The translations under genes were made by a program, and so were the position numbers. Positions 25,162 through 34,454 of a DNA stretch of 64,000 bases are shown piece by piece. Origin of the DNA: Bacteroidales bacterium (GTDB lineage: Bacteria; Bacteroidota; Bacteroidia; Bacteroidales; UBA932); the NCBI GenBank assembly GCA_016287075.1, contig JAEEVC010000008.1, positions 44,475 through 108,474 on the forward strand. Direction: 5' to 3'. Numbering within the stretch: the first letter of the stretch is position 1; every line of letters begins with the position of its first letter. The notes below the pieces were generated by a model, which was not told the DNA's origin, did no database searches, and was given only the letters and a program-made list of their open reading frames with translations.

Positions 25162-26712
25162 TCCTTTTTCGTTGAACAATTCATGCTGCAGGACGAAGAA
25201 GTCGGTCGTTTCGACGATCTCCAGCTTGCATCTGTACTTTTTCCGCCATTTGATGAGGAAAGAATTGAACAGGCCGCGCTTGAGGTAAGCGCCGAGGATG
25301 GGGCTTGTCTTCAGGATGAAGGACGAGAGGCCTTTTTCAATGACGTAGAAGGCGAGCTTGCGCTCGATCTCCTCATCGATCACCACGCTGGAGGCGATCT
25401 TGCCGGTGCCGTGGCAGACCGGGCAGGTCTCCGTCGTGTTGATCTCCGTCACCGGGCGGATCCGCTGGCGGGTGATCTGCATCAGCCCGAACTTGGTCAG
25501 CGGCAGCACGTTGTGCTTGGCCCGGTCATTCTCCATCAGCTCCTGCATGTACTTGAAGAGGGCGTTCTTGTGGTCGTTCGATTCCATGTCGATGAAATCG
25601 ACGATGACGATGCCGCCCATGTCGCGGAGCCTCAGCTGCCGTGCGATCTCTTCCGCGGCCGTCTTGTTGACCTCGAAGGCATTGTCCTCCTGGTCGGTCG
25701 TCTTGGTACGGATGCCGCTGTTGACATCGATCACGTTCAGCGCTTCGGTCGTCTCGATTACCAGGTATGCGCCCTGCCGCATCGGCACCACCTTCCCGAA
25801 GGATCCCTTCAGCTGCCGGGTGACCTCGAAATGGTCGAAGATCGGCTGCCTGTCGCTGTACAGATGTACGATTTTCTCCTGTTCCGGAGAGATGAGCGAC
25901 ACGTACTTGCGGGCTTCCTCGCAGACCTTCTCGTCGTTGATGTAGATGTTCGAGAAGGAATCGTTCAGAAGGTCCCGGAGGATCGTGGTGGTCTTGCTGT
26001 ATTCGGTGAACAGCAGCTGGACGCCCTTGTTCCTGGCGATTTTCTTCCAGGATCCCTCCCATTTCTCAATGAGCGACTGCGTCTCTCCGACGAGCACGGA
26101 AGCGGTCTTGCCTTCCGCCGCGGTCCGGATGATGGCGCCGTAATTCTTGGGGAGGATGCTCCTGACAAGCGTCTCCAGTCTTTTTTTCTCCTCTTTCGAT
26201 TCGATTTTCTGGGAAATGCTCACCTTCTCGGCGAAGGGGAGCAGTACGATGTTCCGTCCTGCCAGTGAAATTTCCGCAGTCAGTCGTGATCCCTTCGTGG
26301 AGATCGGCTCCTTGACGATCTGGACGACCACCATCTGGCCGGGCTTGAGGACGTCTCCGATCTTGCCCTCCTTGGGCAGGACATCGCCGAGCGCGATGCC
26401 GGAGTAGAGGTCCTTCATCGGGGTGTTCTGGTTGCTTTCCCGCACGAAGCGGTCGAAAGCGTCGAAATACAGCCCCAGGTCGAGGTAGTGGACGAACGCT
26501 TCTTTCTGGTCGCCGATATCGACGAAGGCAGCGTTGAGGGCCGGAAGGATCTTCTTGACCTTGCCGAGGTAGACGTCGCCTACCGTGAAATGGGCCCCCT
26601 TGCTGGACTCCTTGTTGTACTCGATCAGCCTGTGGTTTTCCATCAGGGCGATCTGAACCTCGCTCGACGAGACGTCGACGACGAGGTCTTTGGTCGGTTT
26701 CTCGGACTCCAT
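25147..26712 (-). CDS. rng: Ribonuclease G
   Basis: RNase E/G endonucleases process 16S rRNA and decay mRNA. The 521-residue protein has the S1-like domain (GAHFTVGDVYLGKVKKILPALNAAFVDIG), the catalytic DNase I-like region (GGIVIVDFIDME with acidic metal ligands), and the Zn-link motif CPVCHGTGKI near 430. I chose the ATG at 26712 (MESEKPTKD); an earlier start adds nine residues. Confidence 0.93.
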   Translation of the reverse strand: MESEKPTKDLVVDVSSSEVQIALMENHRLIEYNKESSKGAHFTVGDVYLGKVKKILPALNAAFVDIGDQKEAFVHYLDLGLYFDAFDRFVRESNQNTPMKDLYSGIALGDVLPKEGKIGDVLKPGQMVVVQIVKEPISTKGSRLTAEISLAGRNIVLLPFAEKVSISQKIESKEEKKRLETLVRSILPKNYGAIIRTAAEGKTASVLVGETQSLIEKWEGSWKKIARNKGVQLLFTEYSKTTTILRDLLNDSFSNIYINDEKVCEEARKYVSLISPEQEKIVHLYSDRQPIFDHFEVTRQLKGSFGKVVPMRQGAYLVIETTEALNVIDVNSGIRTKTTDQEDNAFEVNKTAAEEIARQLRLRDMGGIVIVDFIDMESNDHKNALFKYMQELMENDRAKHNVLPLTKFGLMQITRQRIRPVTEINTTETCPVCHGTGKIASSVVIDEEIERKLAFYVIEKGLSSFILKTSPILGAYLKRGLFNSFLIKWRKKYRCKLEIVETTDFFVLQHELFNEKGEKLD

Positions 26713-26737
26713 GGAAATGTTTGACAGTGTGGTAAGC

Positions 26738-26771
26738 AAAAAGGGCCTGCCGGATCTCCCGGTCGGCCCTT
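26738..26771 (-). terminator. Terminator after the 29-residue basic protein gene
   Basis: AAGGGCC pairs with GGCCCTT, followed by a T tract on the minus strand, between this small gene and rng. Confidence 0.7.
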
Positions 26772-26813
26772 CTCTTTCAGCAGACTGCTAAAATGGCGAC
26801 ACAGGCGAAGAAA

Positions 26814-26903
26814 TTATTTCTTCTTGTGCCGGTTTTTGCGCAAGCGTTTTTTCCGCTTGTGCGTTGCCATTTTATGTCTCTTTCTTTTTTTACCGCTGGG
26901 CAT
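26814..26903 (-). CDS. 29-residue basic protein, AURKAIP1/COX24-like
   Basis: A very short frame from the ATG at 26903 to TAA at 26814 encodes 29 residues, more than half of them Lys, Arg or His. It begins MPSGKKRKRHKMATHKRKKR. This matches the tiny COX24/AURKAIP1-domain proteins annotated in Bacteroidetes. Relatives are associated with mitochondrial ribosomes, so a ribosomal role is plausible. It lies just downstream of hup on the same strand and has its own terminator. Confidence 0.85.
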   Translation of the reverse strand: MPSGKKRKRHKMATHKRKKRLRKNRHKKK

Positions 26904-26928
26904 AATGTTAGATTAGAGAGTTATAGAT

Positions 26929-27207
26929 TTATTTTTCTTTCACAGCTGCGACGAAAACCTTCGCGGGCTTGAAAGCCGGGATATCGTGGGCCGGGATCAC
27001 CATCGTGGATTTCTTGGTGATGTTGCGCGCTGCCTTCTGGGCGCGATGCTTGATAATGAAGCTGCCGAAACCGCGGAGATAAACGGGGTTGCCTTTCACG
27101 ATAGAATCCTTGACGGTCTCCATGAAAGCTTCTACAACTGTCTGAACCTGAGTCTTTTCGATACCGGTCGCCTTAGCGACTTCGTTGACGATTTCTGCCT
27201 TTGTCAT
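26929..27207 (-). CDS. hup: HU-family DNA-binding protein
   Basis: The 92-residue protein begins MTKAEIVNEVAKATGIEK and has the HU signature GFGSFIIKHRAQKAARN in the second half. HU-family proteins bend and compact DNA. A strong promoter lies upstream, as expected for an abundant protein. Confidence 0.95.
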   Translation of the reverse strand: MTKAEIVNEVAKATGIEKTQVQTVVEAFMETVKDSIVKGNPVYLRGFGSFIIKHRAQKAARNITKKSTMVIPAHDIPAFKPAKVFVAAVKEK

Positions 27208-27268
27208 AATAATGTTGGTTTTATGATGATTGTGTTACAATTCTCAGTATATATCCTTGTTTGGGCCA

Positions 27269-27299
27269 CAAAAGTAGCCATAATTTTTTTATTATCAAA
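27269..27299 (-). promoter_or_regulatory. hup promoter
   Basis: The minus strand has a -33 TTTG (27299 to 27296) exactly 19 bases from a -7 TACTTTTG (27276 to 27269), about 60 bases before the hup ATG. Confidence 0.8.
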
Positions 27300-27394
27300 G
27301 TTTTTATCGGCATTTCCGGTGAAAAAAAGACGTTTGGGAGGCCTTGGCACGGAGATTGACACTATATCCGCCCGGATTGTTGCGCCGACAGGAT

Positions 27395-27409
27395 ATGACA
27401 AATTGTCAT
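27395..27409. promoter_or_regulatory. Palindrome upstream of lon, possible operator
   Basis: ATGACAA-A-TTGTCAT is a perfect 7+1+7 inverted repeat located 31 bases before the lon ATG. It is placed where a repressor or activator dimer could act, but no known regulator is assigned. Confidence 0.4.
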
Positions 27410-27439
27410 GCCCCGCGGCGCCCGAATGACTGGAACCTT

Positions 27440-29845
27440 ATGAAATACGATAAAAACAGCCTTTCTCCCGGCGGCGTGGAAGTGAACATCATGCCGGTTG
27501 TCCAGGGTGACTCCCTGGTCCATTTCGACCCGGATCAGCTGCCGGAGGTCGTCCCCGTGCTTGCGCTCCGCAATGCCGTCCTCTTTCCGGGAACGGTGTA
27601 CCCGGTGACCATCGGCCGGGAAAAATCCATCCGCCTGATCCGCGAGGTCGAGTCGCGGGACGGATTCCTCGGGGCCGTCCCCCAGACCGACGTTTCCGTG
27701 GAGGAGCCCTTGCAGAAGGACCTCTCCCGCTACGGGACCGTCGCCAAGGTCATCAAGACCATCGAGATGCCGGACGGCTCGATGACGGCCATCCTGCAGG
27801 GCATCCGGCGGCTCGAGCTCGGAGATGTGCTGCAGTATGACCCTTATATCGTGGCGCGCGTGCATTACCTGGAGGACACGGTCCCCGACATGGACGACAA
27901 CCAGCTGCTGATCCTCATGGACTCCCTCAAGGAGAAAGCGGCGCAGATCGTCCGTTCCTCCTCCTTCGCCCCGAAGGAGGCCGTGACCGCCCTCAAGACC
28001 ATCGAGAACTATCCCTTCCTGGTCAATTTCATCGCGACCACGGTCGAGGTGGAGCATTTCGCCGACAAGGTGGACCTCCTCCAGTACGGCGACATGCAGG
28101 TGCGCGGCATGAAGCTGCTCTCGGTCCTGGAGACCCAGGTCCAGCTGCTCCGCATCAAGCAGGAGATCAACCAGAAGGTCCGCAGCGACATCGACCAGCA
28201 GCAGCGCGAATACTACCTCAACAACCAGCTCCGCACCATCCAGGAGGAACTGGGCATGGACGAGGGCGAGGAATTCGCGAAGTTCCGCGAGCGGGCCGCC
28301 GCGAAAAAGTGGCCCGAGTCGGTGAAGGCCGTCTTCGAGAAGGAGATGGCGCGCCTGGAGAAGTACAACCCCAGTTCCCCCGACTACAGCATCCAGTACA
28401 ACTACGTCCAGTTCATGCTCGACCTGCCCTGGGGCGAGAAGTCGGAGGACAACCTGGACCTGAAGAACGCGCAGAAGATCCTGGACGAGGACCATTACGG
28501 GCTGGACACGGTCAAGGACCGCATCATCGAATACCTGGCCGTCCTCAAGCTGAAGGGCGACATGAAGTCCCCGATCCTCTGCCTGTACGGCCCTCCCGGG
28601 GTCGGCAAGACGAGCCTCGGCAAGTCCATCGCCCGGGCCCTCGGGCGCAAATACGTCCGGATTTCCCTCGGCGGCATGCACGACGAAGCGGAGATCCGCG
28701 GCCACCGCAAGACCTATGTCGGCGCCCTGCCGGGCCGGATCCTCTCCGGCATCCAGCGGGCCGGCACCTCCAACCCGGTCATCGTCCTGGACGAGATCGA
28801 CAAACTTGCGAGCGACTTCAAGGGCGACCCGTCGTCCGCGTTGCTGGAAGCGCTTGACCCTGAGCAGAACGGGACCTTCCACGACAACTACCTCGACATC
28901 GACTACGACCTCTCGGACGTGCTTTTCATCACCACGGCCAACGTCACGTCGACCATCCAGCCGGCCCTCCGCGACCGCATGGAGATGATCAATGTGACCG
29001 GTTACCTCGCCGAGGAGAAGATGGAGATCGCGAGGCGTCACCTGATCCCCAAGCAGCAGGAACTGCACGGCCTGGGGAAGTCCGACCTGAAGATCGACAA
29101 GGCGGCCCTCTCTGCCATCATTGCGGAATACACCCACGAATCGGGCGTCCGCGGCCTGGAGAAGCAGATCGCGAAGATCGCCCGCGTGACGGCGAAAAAG
29201 ACCGCCCTCGGCGAGGAGCGCCCCGCCGTCATCAAAAAGGACATGCTCAAGGAGTACCTCGGCCTGCCGACGGCCTTCCACGACCAGCAGAAGGGGAATG
29301 AGGCGCCCGGCGTGGTGACCGGCCTGGCCTGGACCGAGATGGGCGGTGAGATCCTCTTCGTCGAGAGTTCCGTCAGCCAGGGCAAGGGCGCCCTGTCGAT
29401 GACGGGCAACCTCGGCGACGTGATGAAGGAGTCCGCCCAGATCGCCTGGCAGTACATCAAAGCCCATCCGGAAATGGCCCGCATCACGGCGGAGGAGTTC
29501 GCCGCGAAGGACATCCACATCCATGTCCCCGAAGGCGCCGTGCCGAAGGACGGCCCTTCCGCCGGCATCACGATGGTCACCTCGATGGTATCCGCCCTCC
29601 GCTCCCAGGCCATCCGCCACGGGGTCGCGATGACCGGGGAAATGACCCTCCGCGGCCGTGTGCTGCCGGTCGGCGGCATCAAGGAGAAGATCCTGGCGGC
29701 CAAGCGCGCCGGCGTCACTACCATCGTCATTTCGGAAGAAAACCGAAAAGATGTCGAAGATATCAAGGAAATTTACGTAAAAGGCCTTACCTTTGTCTAT
29801 GTGAAAGACATCGCCGACGTGATGGACTTTGTCTTTGACGCATAG
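27440..29845 (+). CDS. lon: ATP-dependent protease Lon
   Basis: Lon degrades misfolded and regulatory proteins in the cytosol. The 801-residue protein, from the ATG at 27440 (MKYDKNSLSPGG), has the N-terminal substrate domain, the Walker A motif GPPGVGKTSLGKS, and Walker B in VIVLDEIDK. The catalytic Ser is in PKDGPSAGITM and the Lys in GGIKEKILAAKRAG. Upstream in-frame starts lie in the promoter region. The ung gene follows with no gap. Confidence 0.96.
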   Translation: MKYDKNSLSPGGVEVNIMPVVQGDSLVHFDPDQLPEVVPVLALRNAVLFPGTVYPVTIGREKSIRLIREVESRDGFLGAVPQTDVSVEEPLQKDLSRYGTVAKVIKTIEMPDGSMTAILQGIRRLELGDVLQYDPYIVARVHYLEDTVPDMDDNQLLILMDSLKEKAAQIVRSSSFAPKEAVTALKTIENYPFLVNFIATTVEVEHFADKVDLLQYGDMQVRGMKLLSVLETQVQLLRIKQEINQKVRSDIDQQQREYYLNNQLRTIQEELGMDEGEEFAKFRERAAAKKWPESVKAVFEKEMARLEKYNPSSPDYSIQYNYVQFMLDLPWGEKSEDNLDLKNAQKILDEDHYGLDTVKDRIIEYLAVLKLKGDMKSPILCLYGPPGVGKTSLGKSIARALGRKYVRISLGGMHDEAEIRGHRKTYVGALPGRILSGIQRAGTSNPVIVLDEIDKLASDFKGDPSSALLEALDPEQNGTFHDNYLDIDYDLSDVLFITTANVTSTIQPALRDRMEMINVTGYLAEEKMEIARRHLIPKQQELHGLGKSDLKIDKAALSAIIAEYTHESGVRGLEKQIAKIARVTAKKTALGEERPAVIKKDMLKEYLGLPTAFHDQQKGNEAPGVVTGLAWTEMGGEILFVESSVSQGKGALSMTGNLGDVMKESAQIAWQYIKAHPEMARITAEEFAAKDIHIHVPEGAVPKDGPSAGITMVTSMVSALRSQAIRHGVAMTGEMTLRGRVLPVGGIKEKILAAKRAGVTTIVISEENRKDVEDIKEIYVKGLTFVYVKDIADVMDFVFDA

Positions 29846-30514
29846 ATGGATGTAAAGATCGAACAGAGCTGGAAGGAAGCCCTCGCCCCCGAATTCGGGA
29901 AACCGTATTTCGCGTCGCTGGTGCGTTTCCTTCATGACGAGAAGGCTGCCGGGAAGGTGATATACCCTCCGGGCGGCCTGATTTTCAATGCCTTCGCCCT
30001 GACGCCTGTCGAGGCGGTGAAGGTGGTCATCATCGGCCAGGACCCCTACCACGGCCCTGGCCAGGCGATGGGCCTGTCCTTCTCCGTGCCGGACGGCATC
30101 CAGGCCCCGCCGTCGCTGCGGAACATCTTCAAGGAGATCCAGGACGACCTCGGCATCCGGATGAGCGGACGGCCGAACCTGGAGGGCTGGGCGCGCCAGG
30201 GGGTGCTCCTGCTGAACGCTTCGCTGACCGTCCAGGCCGGCCTGGCCAATTCCCACAGCCGCATCGGCTGGCAGGAGTTCACCGACGCCGTCATCCGTTA
30301 CCTCTCCGACCGCCGCGAGGGCATCGTCTTCCTGCTCTGGGGCAACTACGCCCGGGGCAAGAAGGCCCTGATCGACCCCGCCCGGCACTACATCCTGGAG
30401 GCTGCCCATCCGTCCCCGCTGGCCGGGGGCGCCTTCTTCGGCTGCCGCCATTTCTCCAAGACCAACGAAATCCTTGTCCGCGAGGGCAAAACCCCGATCA
30501 ACTGGCAGTTATGA
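29846..30514 (+). CDS. ung: Uracil-DNA glycosylase
   Basis: Ung removes uracil from DNA at the start of base-excision repair. The 222-residue protein contains the catalytic motif [17 protein letters not shown] and the second motif HPSPL near the C terminus. Its ATG directly follows the lon stop codon, and its end overlaps coaD by 4 bases. Confidence 0.97.
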   Translation: MDVKIEQSWKEALAPEFGKPYFASLVRFLHDEKAAGKVIYPPGGLIFNAFALTPVEAVKVVIIGQDPYHGPGQAMGLSFSVPDGIQAPPSLRNIFKEIQDDLGIRMSGRPNLEGWARQGVLLLNASLTVQAGLANSHSRIGWQEFTDAVIRYLSDRREGIVFLLWGNYARGKKALIDPARHYILEAAHPSPLAGGAFFGCRHFSKTNEILVREGKTPINWQL

Positions 30515-30969
30515 AAAAGAAAGCACTCTTTCCCGGCTCCTTCGACCCCTTTACCGCCGGCCACCTCAATATCCTGAACCGCGCCCTGACGATGTTCGAC
30601 GAGGTCGTCGTCGCCGTGGGCATCAACCAGGACAAGCGCGGCTTCTTCGACATGGAGAAGCGGCTCGAGATCATCCGCAAGGCGACAGCGGGGATGGAGG
30701 GCGTCTCGATCATCCAGTATGACAACCTGACCATCGACACCTGCCGCGAACTCGGCATCCGCCACATCGTCCGCGGCGTGCGCAACATGATCGATTTCGA
30801 GACCGAACGCTCGATCGCCGACGCCAACCGGCGCCTCGCCCCGGACATCGAGACCATCATCATCCCGACTGCGCAGGAATTCGCCCACATCTCGTCTTCG
30901 GCGGTGCGCGACATCCTCAAGCACCACGGCGATTACTCGGCTTTCATCCCCGCCGGCGTGGAATTGTAA
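30511..30969 (+). CDS. coaD: Phosphopantetheine adenylyltransferase
   Basis: CoaD adds AMP to 4'-phosphopantetheine in coenzyme A synthesis. The 152-residue protein has the nucleotidyltransferase motif [15 protein letters not shown] and ends with the conserved ISSSAVR segment. It overlaps ung by ATGA and is followed after 4 bases by the next gene. Confidence 0.96.
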   Translation: MKKKALFPGSFDPFTAGHLNILNRALTMFDEVVVAVGINQDKRGFFDMEKRLEIIRKATAGMEGVSIIQYDNLTIDTCRELGIRHIVRGVRNMIDFETERSIADANRRLAPDIETIIIPTAQEFAHISSSAVRDILKHHGDYSAFIPAGVEL

Positions 30970-30973
30970 TCCC

Positions 30974-32416
30974 ATGCGGAAATACCTGACAATCATCCTT
31001 CTCGCGCTGGCGCTCCCGCTCGGCGCCCAGCCGCTGGACAGCGCGAAGACCGCCCGGCTGGACGGGTTGATGACGCAGTATTTCACCCTGCTTGCCGGGG
31101 AACCCGCCGCCGTCCAGGGCGCGGAGATGGACGGCCTGATCTCCTCCTGCCGGGACTCCCTGCTGCGGCAGTATGTCGCCCTGCGGATCTACGGCCATTA
31201 CATCGGCTCGAAGGTCATGGGAGACGAGGCCGTCGCCATCGGCATCTTCGACCGCTGGTTCGCCCCGGGCAAGGTCCGTTTCAAGACGGAGATCGACCGG
31301 ATGAACGCGCAGGTCTTCGCGGATTTCAACCGTTCCTCCCTGATCGGGATGCGGGCGCCGGAACTCGTTCTCCAGGATATCAACGGCCTCCCCGTGGATC
31401 CGACAGCCGCTTCGAAAGGCCGCTATGCGGTGCTGTATTTCTATGATACGGACTGCTCCTCCTGCCGCATCGAGTCGGCGCGGCTGCGGGAATTCGTTTC
31501 CTCAAACACGTATCCCATCGATATTTACGCCATCTATACCGGGTCGGACGAAGCGGCCTGGGCGCGCTACCGGGCGCTGAACCTGCCCGGGGGCGTCACC
31601 CATCTCTGGGACCCCGGGCTCGCGTCGGATTTCCCCCGGAAATACGGCGTCATCCAGACGCCCCGGATGTTCCTGGTCGCCCCTGACGGCACGGTTGCGG
31701 GCCGGGGCCTGGATACCGGAGCCTTGAAAATCCTGCTCGACAAGGCGTTTGCTCCCGAGGAGACATATGCGTATGGCTCCGCCGCCTCCCGTGCGCTTTT
31801 CGACGCCCTCTTCGCCGAAGAGGACGGCTCCGCAGACGCGGTCGACCGGGTGGCCGGCTATGTCGCCTCGACCACGCTGGAGAAAGGGGATACGCTCGAT
31901 TACAGGCACCTGTGCGGTGACCTCCTCTATTACCTGTCAACCGCGGAAGGACCCGGAATGAAGGAAGGGACCCGCCGTTTCATCCGGGAGCGCATCCTTC
32001 CCGGCGGGATGGACCCGGAGGTGGCGGCGCTGGGCGGCCTGCTGGATGACCTGCTGTCGAAAACGCCTGCAGGAGAGAAACTTCCCGCTTTGACACTGCA
32101 CGGAACGTTCCATGCGCGCCGCTTCCTCTGCGGGCGGAAGGCCCGCGAAGGCGCGTGGCGGATCGACCGGCTCCGGAAGCCCGCGCTACTGGTCTTCTAC
32201 GCGCCCGGCTGCAGCCGCTGCGAGGAACTCCTCGCCCGGGTCGGGACGATGGAGGAGGCCGCCCTGCTGGTCGATATGGATGCCCTTTTCTCGGACCATC
32301 CGGACGAGGCGAATGCCGCGCTGGGTGCCTTCGACCTGACCGTCCTGCCCTTCGTCGTGCGGGTGGACAGAAAGGGCGTCGTCCTTGAGAAGTATCTGCG
32401 CGTCAGCGATCTGTAA
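30974..32416 (+). CDS. Exported protein with two thioredoxin-like domains
   Basis: The 480-residue protein has a signal peptide ending near LGAQ. An N-terminal helical part (about 20-115), perhaps DUF5106, is followed by a redoxin-like domain (about 118-250) with the pair CSSC. A second thioredoxin fold (about 375-480) contains CSRC and a cis-Pro region (VLPF). It probably handles disulfides in the periplasm; substrates are unknown. It is the last gene of the lon-ung-coaD unit and converges on the next gene. Confidence 0.75.
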   Translation: MRKYLTIILLALALPLGAQPLDSAKTARLDGLMTQYFTLLAGEPAAVQGAEMDGLISSCRDSLLRQYVALRIYGHYIGSKVMGDEAVAIGIFDRWFAPGKVRFKTEIDRMNAQVFADFNRSSLIGMRAPELVLQDINGLPVDPTAASKGRYAVLYFYDTDCSSCRIESARLREFVSSNTYPIDIYAIYTGSDEAAWARYRALNLPGGVTHLWDPGLASDFPRKYGVIQTPRMFLVAPDGTVAGRGLDTGALKILLDKAFAPEETYAYGSAASRALFDALFAEEDGSADAVDRVAGYVASTTLEKGDTLDYRHLCGDLLYYLSTAEGPGMKEGTRRFIRERILPGGMDPEVAALGGLLDDLLSKTPAGEKLPALTLHGTFHARRFLCGRKAREGAWRIDRLRKPALLVFYAPGCSRCEELLARVGTMEEAALLVDMDALFSDHPDEANAALGAFDLTVLPFVVRVDRKGVVLEKYLRVSDL

Positions 32417-33778
32417 TTATCTCACCAGCTGCGGGTCGTAGCGGAAAAGGGTTCCGCGCCGCACGTTCTCGGAATTCTTGGAGCAGAATCCGCAAAAGAC
32501 CGCCCCGTCGCGGTATTTCACCCCTTCCGGTTCCATGTAGCCCGTGTCCGTGATGCCCGCCGCCTTGAGGGCGGTCAGGTCGTCGAGTGCCCGGAACTTC
32601 GTCAGGGGGATGACCGTCGTCCCGTCGATTTTCCGCACCTGCAGCCAGCCGGGGGAGGGCGTCCCGTCCGCGTGGCCGTTGCCCTGGGCCTGGTAAACGA
32701 GTCCGTCGTGGATGTCGAATCCCTGCCAGGAGACGGTCGTGCCGTCGGCATAGGTGCTGCGGGAGATGGCGAATTCCCCGAGCGGTTTGAACTTGCTGGC
32801 GTCGCGGGCCTTGACGACGGGCTTTTTCGTCACTTCCGCGTCGCCGGAGCCGCTTTCGCCGCCATAGGTGATCTCTTCCAGGGTGATATCCCGGACCGGG
32901 AGGGCCTTCAGTTCGCTGAGTCTGTAGGTGCGGATGCGCCCGGAAGAGATGCCGAGGATGGTGAGCATGTCGCCTTCGATGTCCACGGCGACGGAGATGT
33001 TCTTTTCCCCGAAATAATAGTTCTCCGTCGTCTGGGAGGCCTTGACGGTCGCGCCGGCCTTGACGGGGATGCGGGAGATGATCTGGGCGTTCCAGTACTC
33101 TCCCTTGTCGTTCTTGCTGGAGTAATTGTCGATCCAGATGTATTTCCCGTCGGTGGCCTCCTCCAGGGTGAAGTTGGAGCCGTGGCCGGTGTAGCAGAGG
33201 GTCATGCAGCGGGCGGTCGGCGTCTCCTGGCTGTTCCGTTCATTCCAGCAGAGATAGACCCGGAAGTTGCTGTTCAGCTGGGTGTAATAGATCATCCCGT
33301 CGCTGGCGATGTCGAAGCTCTGCATTACCGCCGAGGTCGTGCGGAGCCGGGCCGTGCTGTAGTGCAGGTCCTGCGAGAAGCCGTCCGTGAGCAGGGGACC
33401 ATAGGTGGGTTCGATGCCCGGGTCCACCTTGCCGGCGTTCTGGGTGACGTGGAGCGTCTTCTTGTCGCTGCCGCAGGTGAAGGTGACGGAGCCCATCCGG
33501 ACCCTGCCGGTCTCGTTGGCGGTGACTTCGACACGGACGACCTCGTCCCCGGCCCCGCCGGAATCGGGAGTCGCCGTCAGCCAGGCGGCATTCGAGCGGG
33601 CGGACCAGGGACCGCCTGCCTGGAAGGCGACGGTCGTCACGGTCCCGGCCGTCTCGCCGACCGTCTTGTCGAACATGTCGCCGAAGGAGATGAAAGCGGC
33701 CGGCGTATCGCTCTGGTGGGGATTGCAGCCTGCCAGCAGCAGGAGGACGGCCGCGATGAACCGATGTCCTGTTCTCAT
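32417..33778 (-). CDS. BACON lipoprotein with helveticin J/TarC-like propeller
   Basis: The 453-residue protein has a lipobox LLLAGC near residue 18. A BACON-like domain follows (about 28-115) with WSARSNAAWLTATP. From about 130 onward the pattern MQSFDIASDGMIYYTQ, then TGHGSNFTLEEATDGKYIWID, resembles helveticin J or teichoic-acid TarC-like five-bladed propellers. The ligand is unknown. It overlaps by 4 bases with the DJ-1 family gene upstream. Confidence 0.65.
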   Translation of the reverse strand: MRTGHRFIAAVLLLLAGCNPHQSDTPAAFISFGDMFDKTVGETAGTVTTVAFQAGGPWSARSNAAWLTATPDSGGAGDEVVRVEVTANETGRVRMGSVTFTCGSDKKTLHVTQNAGKVDPGIEPTYGPLLTDGFSQDLHYSTARLRTTSAVMQSFDIASDGMIYYTQLNSNFRVYLCWNERNSQETPTARCMTLCYTGHGSNFTLEEATDGKYIWIDNYSSKNDKGEYWNAQIISRIPVKAGATVKASQTTENYYFGEKNISVAVDIEGDMLTILGISSGRIRTYRLSELKALPVRDITLEEITYGGESGSGDAEVTKKPVVKARDASKFKPLGEFAISRSTYADGTTVSWQGFDIHDGLVYQAQGNGHADGTPSPGWLQVRKIDGTTVIPLTKFRALDDLTALKAAGITDTGYMEPEGVKYRDGAVFCGFCSKNSENVRRGTLFRYDPQLVR

Positions 33779-34350
33779 AGCATGAGCCCTTCCCGGACGC
33801 GGTCCGCCTCCGCCTGCCCCTTCAGGTAGGAGAGGATATGCAGTCCGAAGTTGACGGCATGGCCGGCGCCGCGTCCCGTGATGATCCGCCCGTCGACGAC
33901 CACGCTTTCGGGTTCATAGACGGCGCCCTTTTCCAGCATCGGCCCCTGGAAGCCCTCGAAACAGGTGAAACGGACGCCCCGGAGGGGGTCCAGCTGCGAG
34001 AGGACGAGCCCGGGCGCGGCGCAGATGGCGGCGACGGTGCCGCCCTCGGCGTAATGCCGTTTCATCCGGTCCACCAGGTCGGCATGCTCCGCCAGATGGC
34101 GGCTGCCGGGCATTCCGCCGGGGAAGACCATCACGTCTTCCCGCACGGCCGGCCCGTCGCCGGCTTCGTCGCAGTATTCGTCGTATGTCATGTCCGCCCA
34201 GAGCGATACGCCGTGCGAAGAGACGACGGTCGGGTCTTCGGTGATGGAGACGGTCCGCACGTCGATGCCGCCGCGGACGAGGACGTCCCTCGTAGCAAGG
34301 GCTTCCATGTCTTCGAATCCGTCCGCGAGAAAAATAACTACCCCTTTCAT
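33775..34350 (-). CDS. DJ-1/PfpI family protein
   Basis: The 191-residue protein starts at the ATG at 34350; the longer frame adds a non-conserved 32 residues. It contains the family pattern FLADGFEDMEAL (with the conserved Glu) and the nucleophile-elbow Cys in AAICAAPGLVL. Members act as glyoxalases, deglycases or chaperones, and the specific role is not clear from sequence. The -7 promoter element is at 34380-34387. Confidence 0.9.
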   Translation of the reverse strand: MKGVVIFLADGFEDMEALATRDVLVRGGIDVRTVSITEDPTVVSSHGVSLWADMTYDEYCDEAGDGPAVREDVMVFPGGMPGSRHLAEHADLVDRMKRHYAEGGTVAAICAAPGLVLSQLDPLRGVRFTCFEGFQGPMLEKGAVYEPESVVVDGRIITGRGAGHAVNFGLHILSYLKGQAEADRVREGLML

Positions 34351-34379
34351 GTGTTTCGGTTTTGGCTGCGTTGTTTCGG

Positions 34380-34387
34380 CAAAGATA
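34380..34387 (-). promoter_or_regulatory. -7 element of DJ-1 gene promoter
   Basis: TATCTTTG on the minus strand lies 29 bases before the ATG at 34350. It is divergent to the promoter at 34421. Confidence 0.6.
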
Positions 34388-34420
34388 CGGATTCCTGTTG
34401 AAATTGTGAGAGGAATGGCG

Positions 34421-34428
34421 TATATTTG
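34421..34428 (+). promoter_or_regulatory. -7 element of DUF4886 lipoprotein promoter
   Basis: TATATTTG matches the consensus, with TTG at 34398-34400 near the -33 position. The ATG follows at 34455. Confidence 0.6.
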
Positions 34429-34454
34429 CAAGGAACACTGAAACAACCGGTCCC

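Noticed and set aside
27362..30451. 1029-codon minus-strand ORF
   Set aside because: It lies opposite lon and ung, which carry complete catalytic motifs. The antisense translation has no motif.
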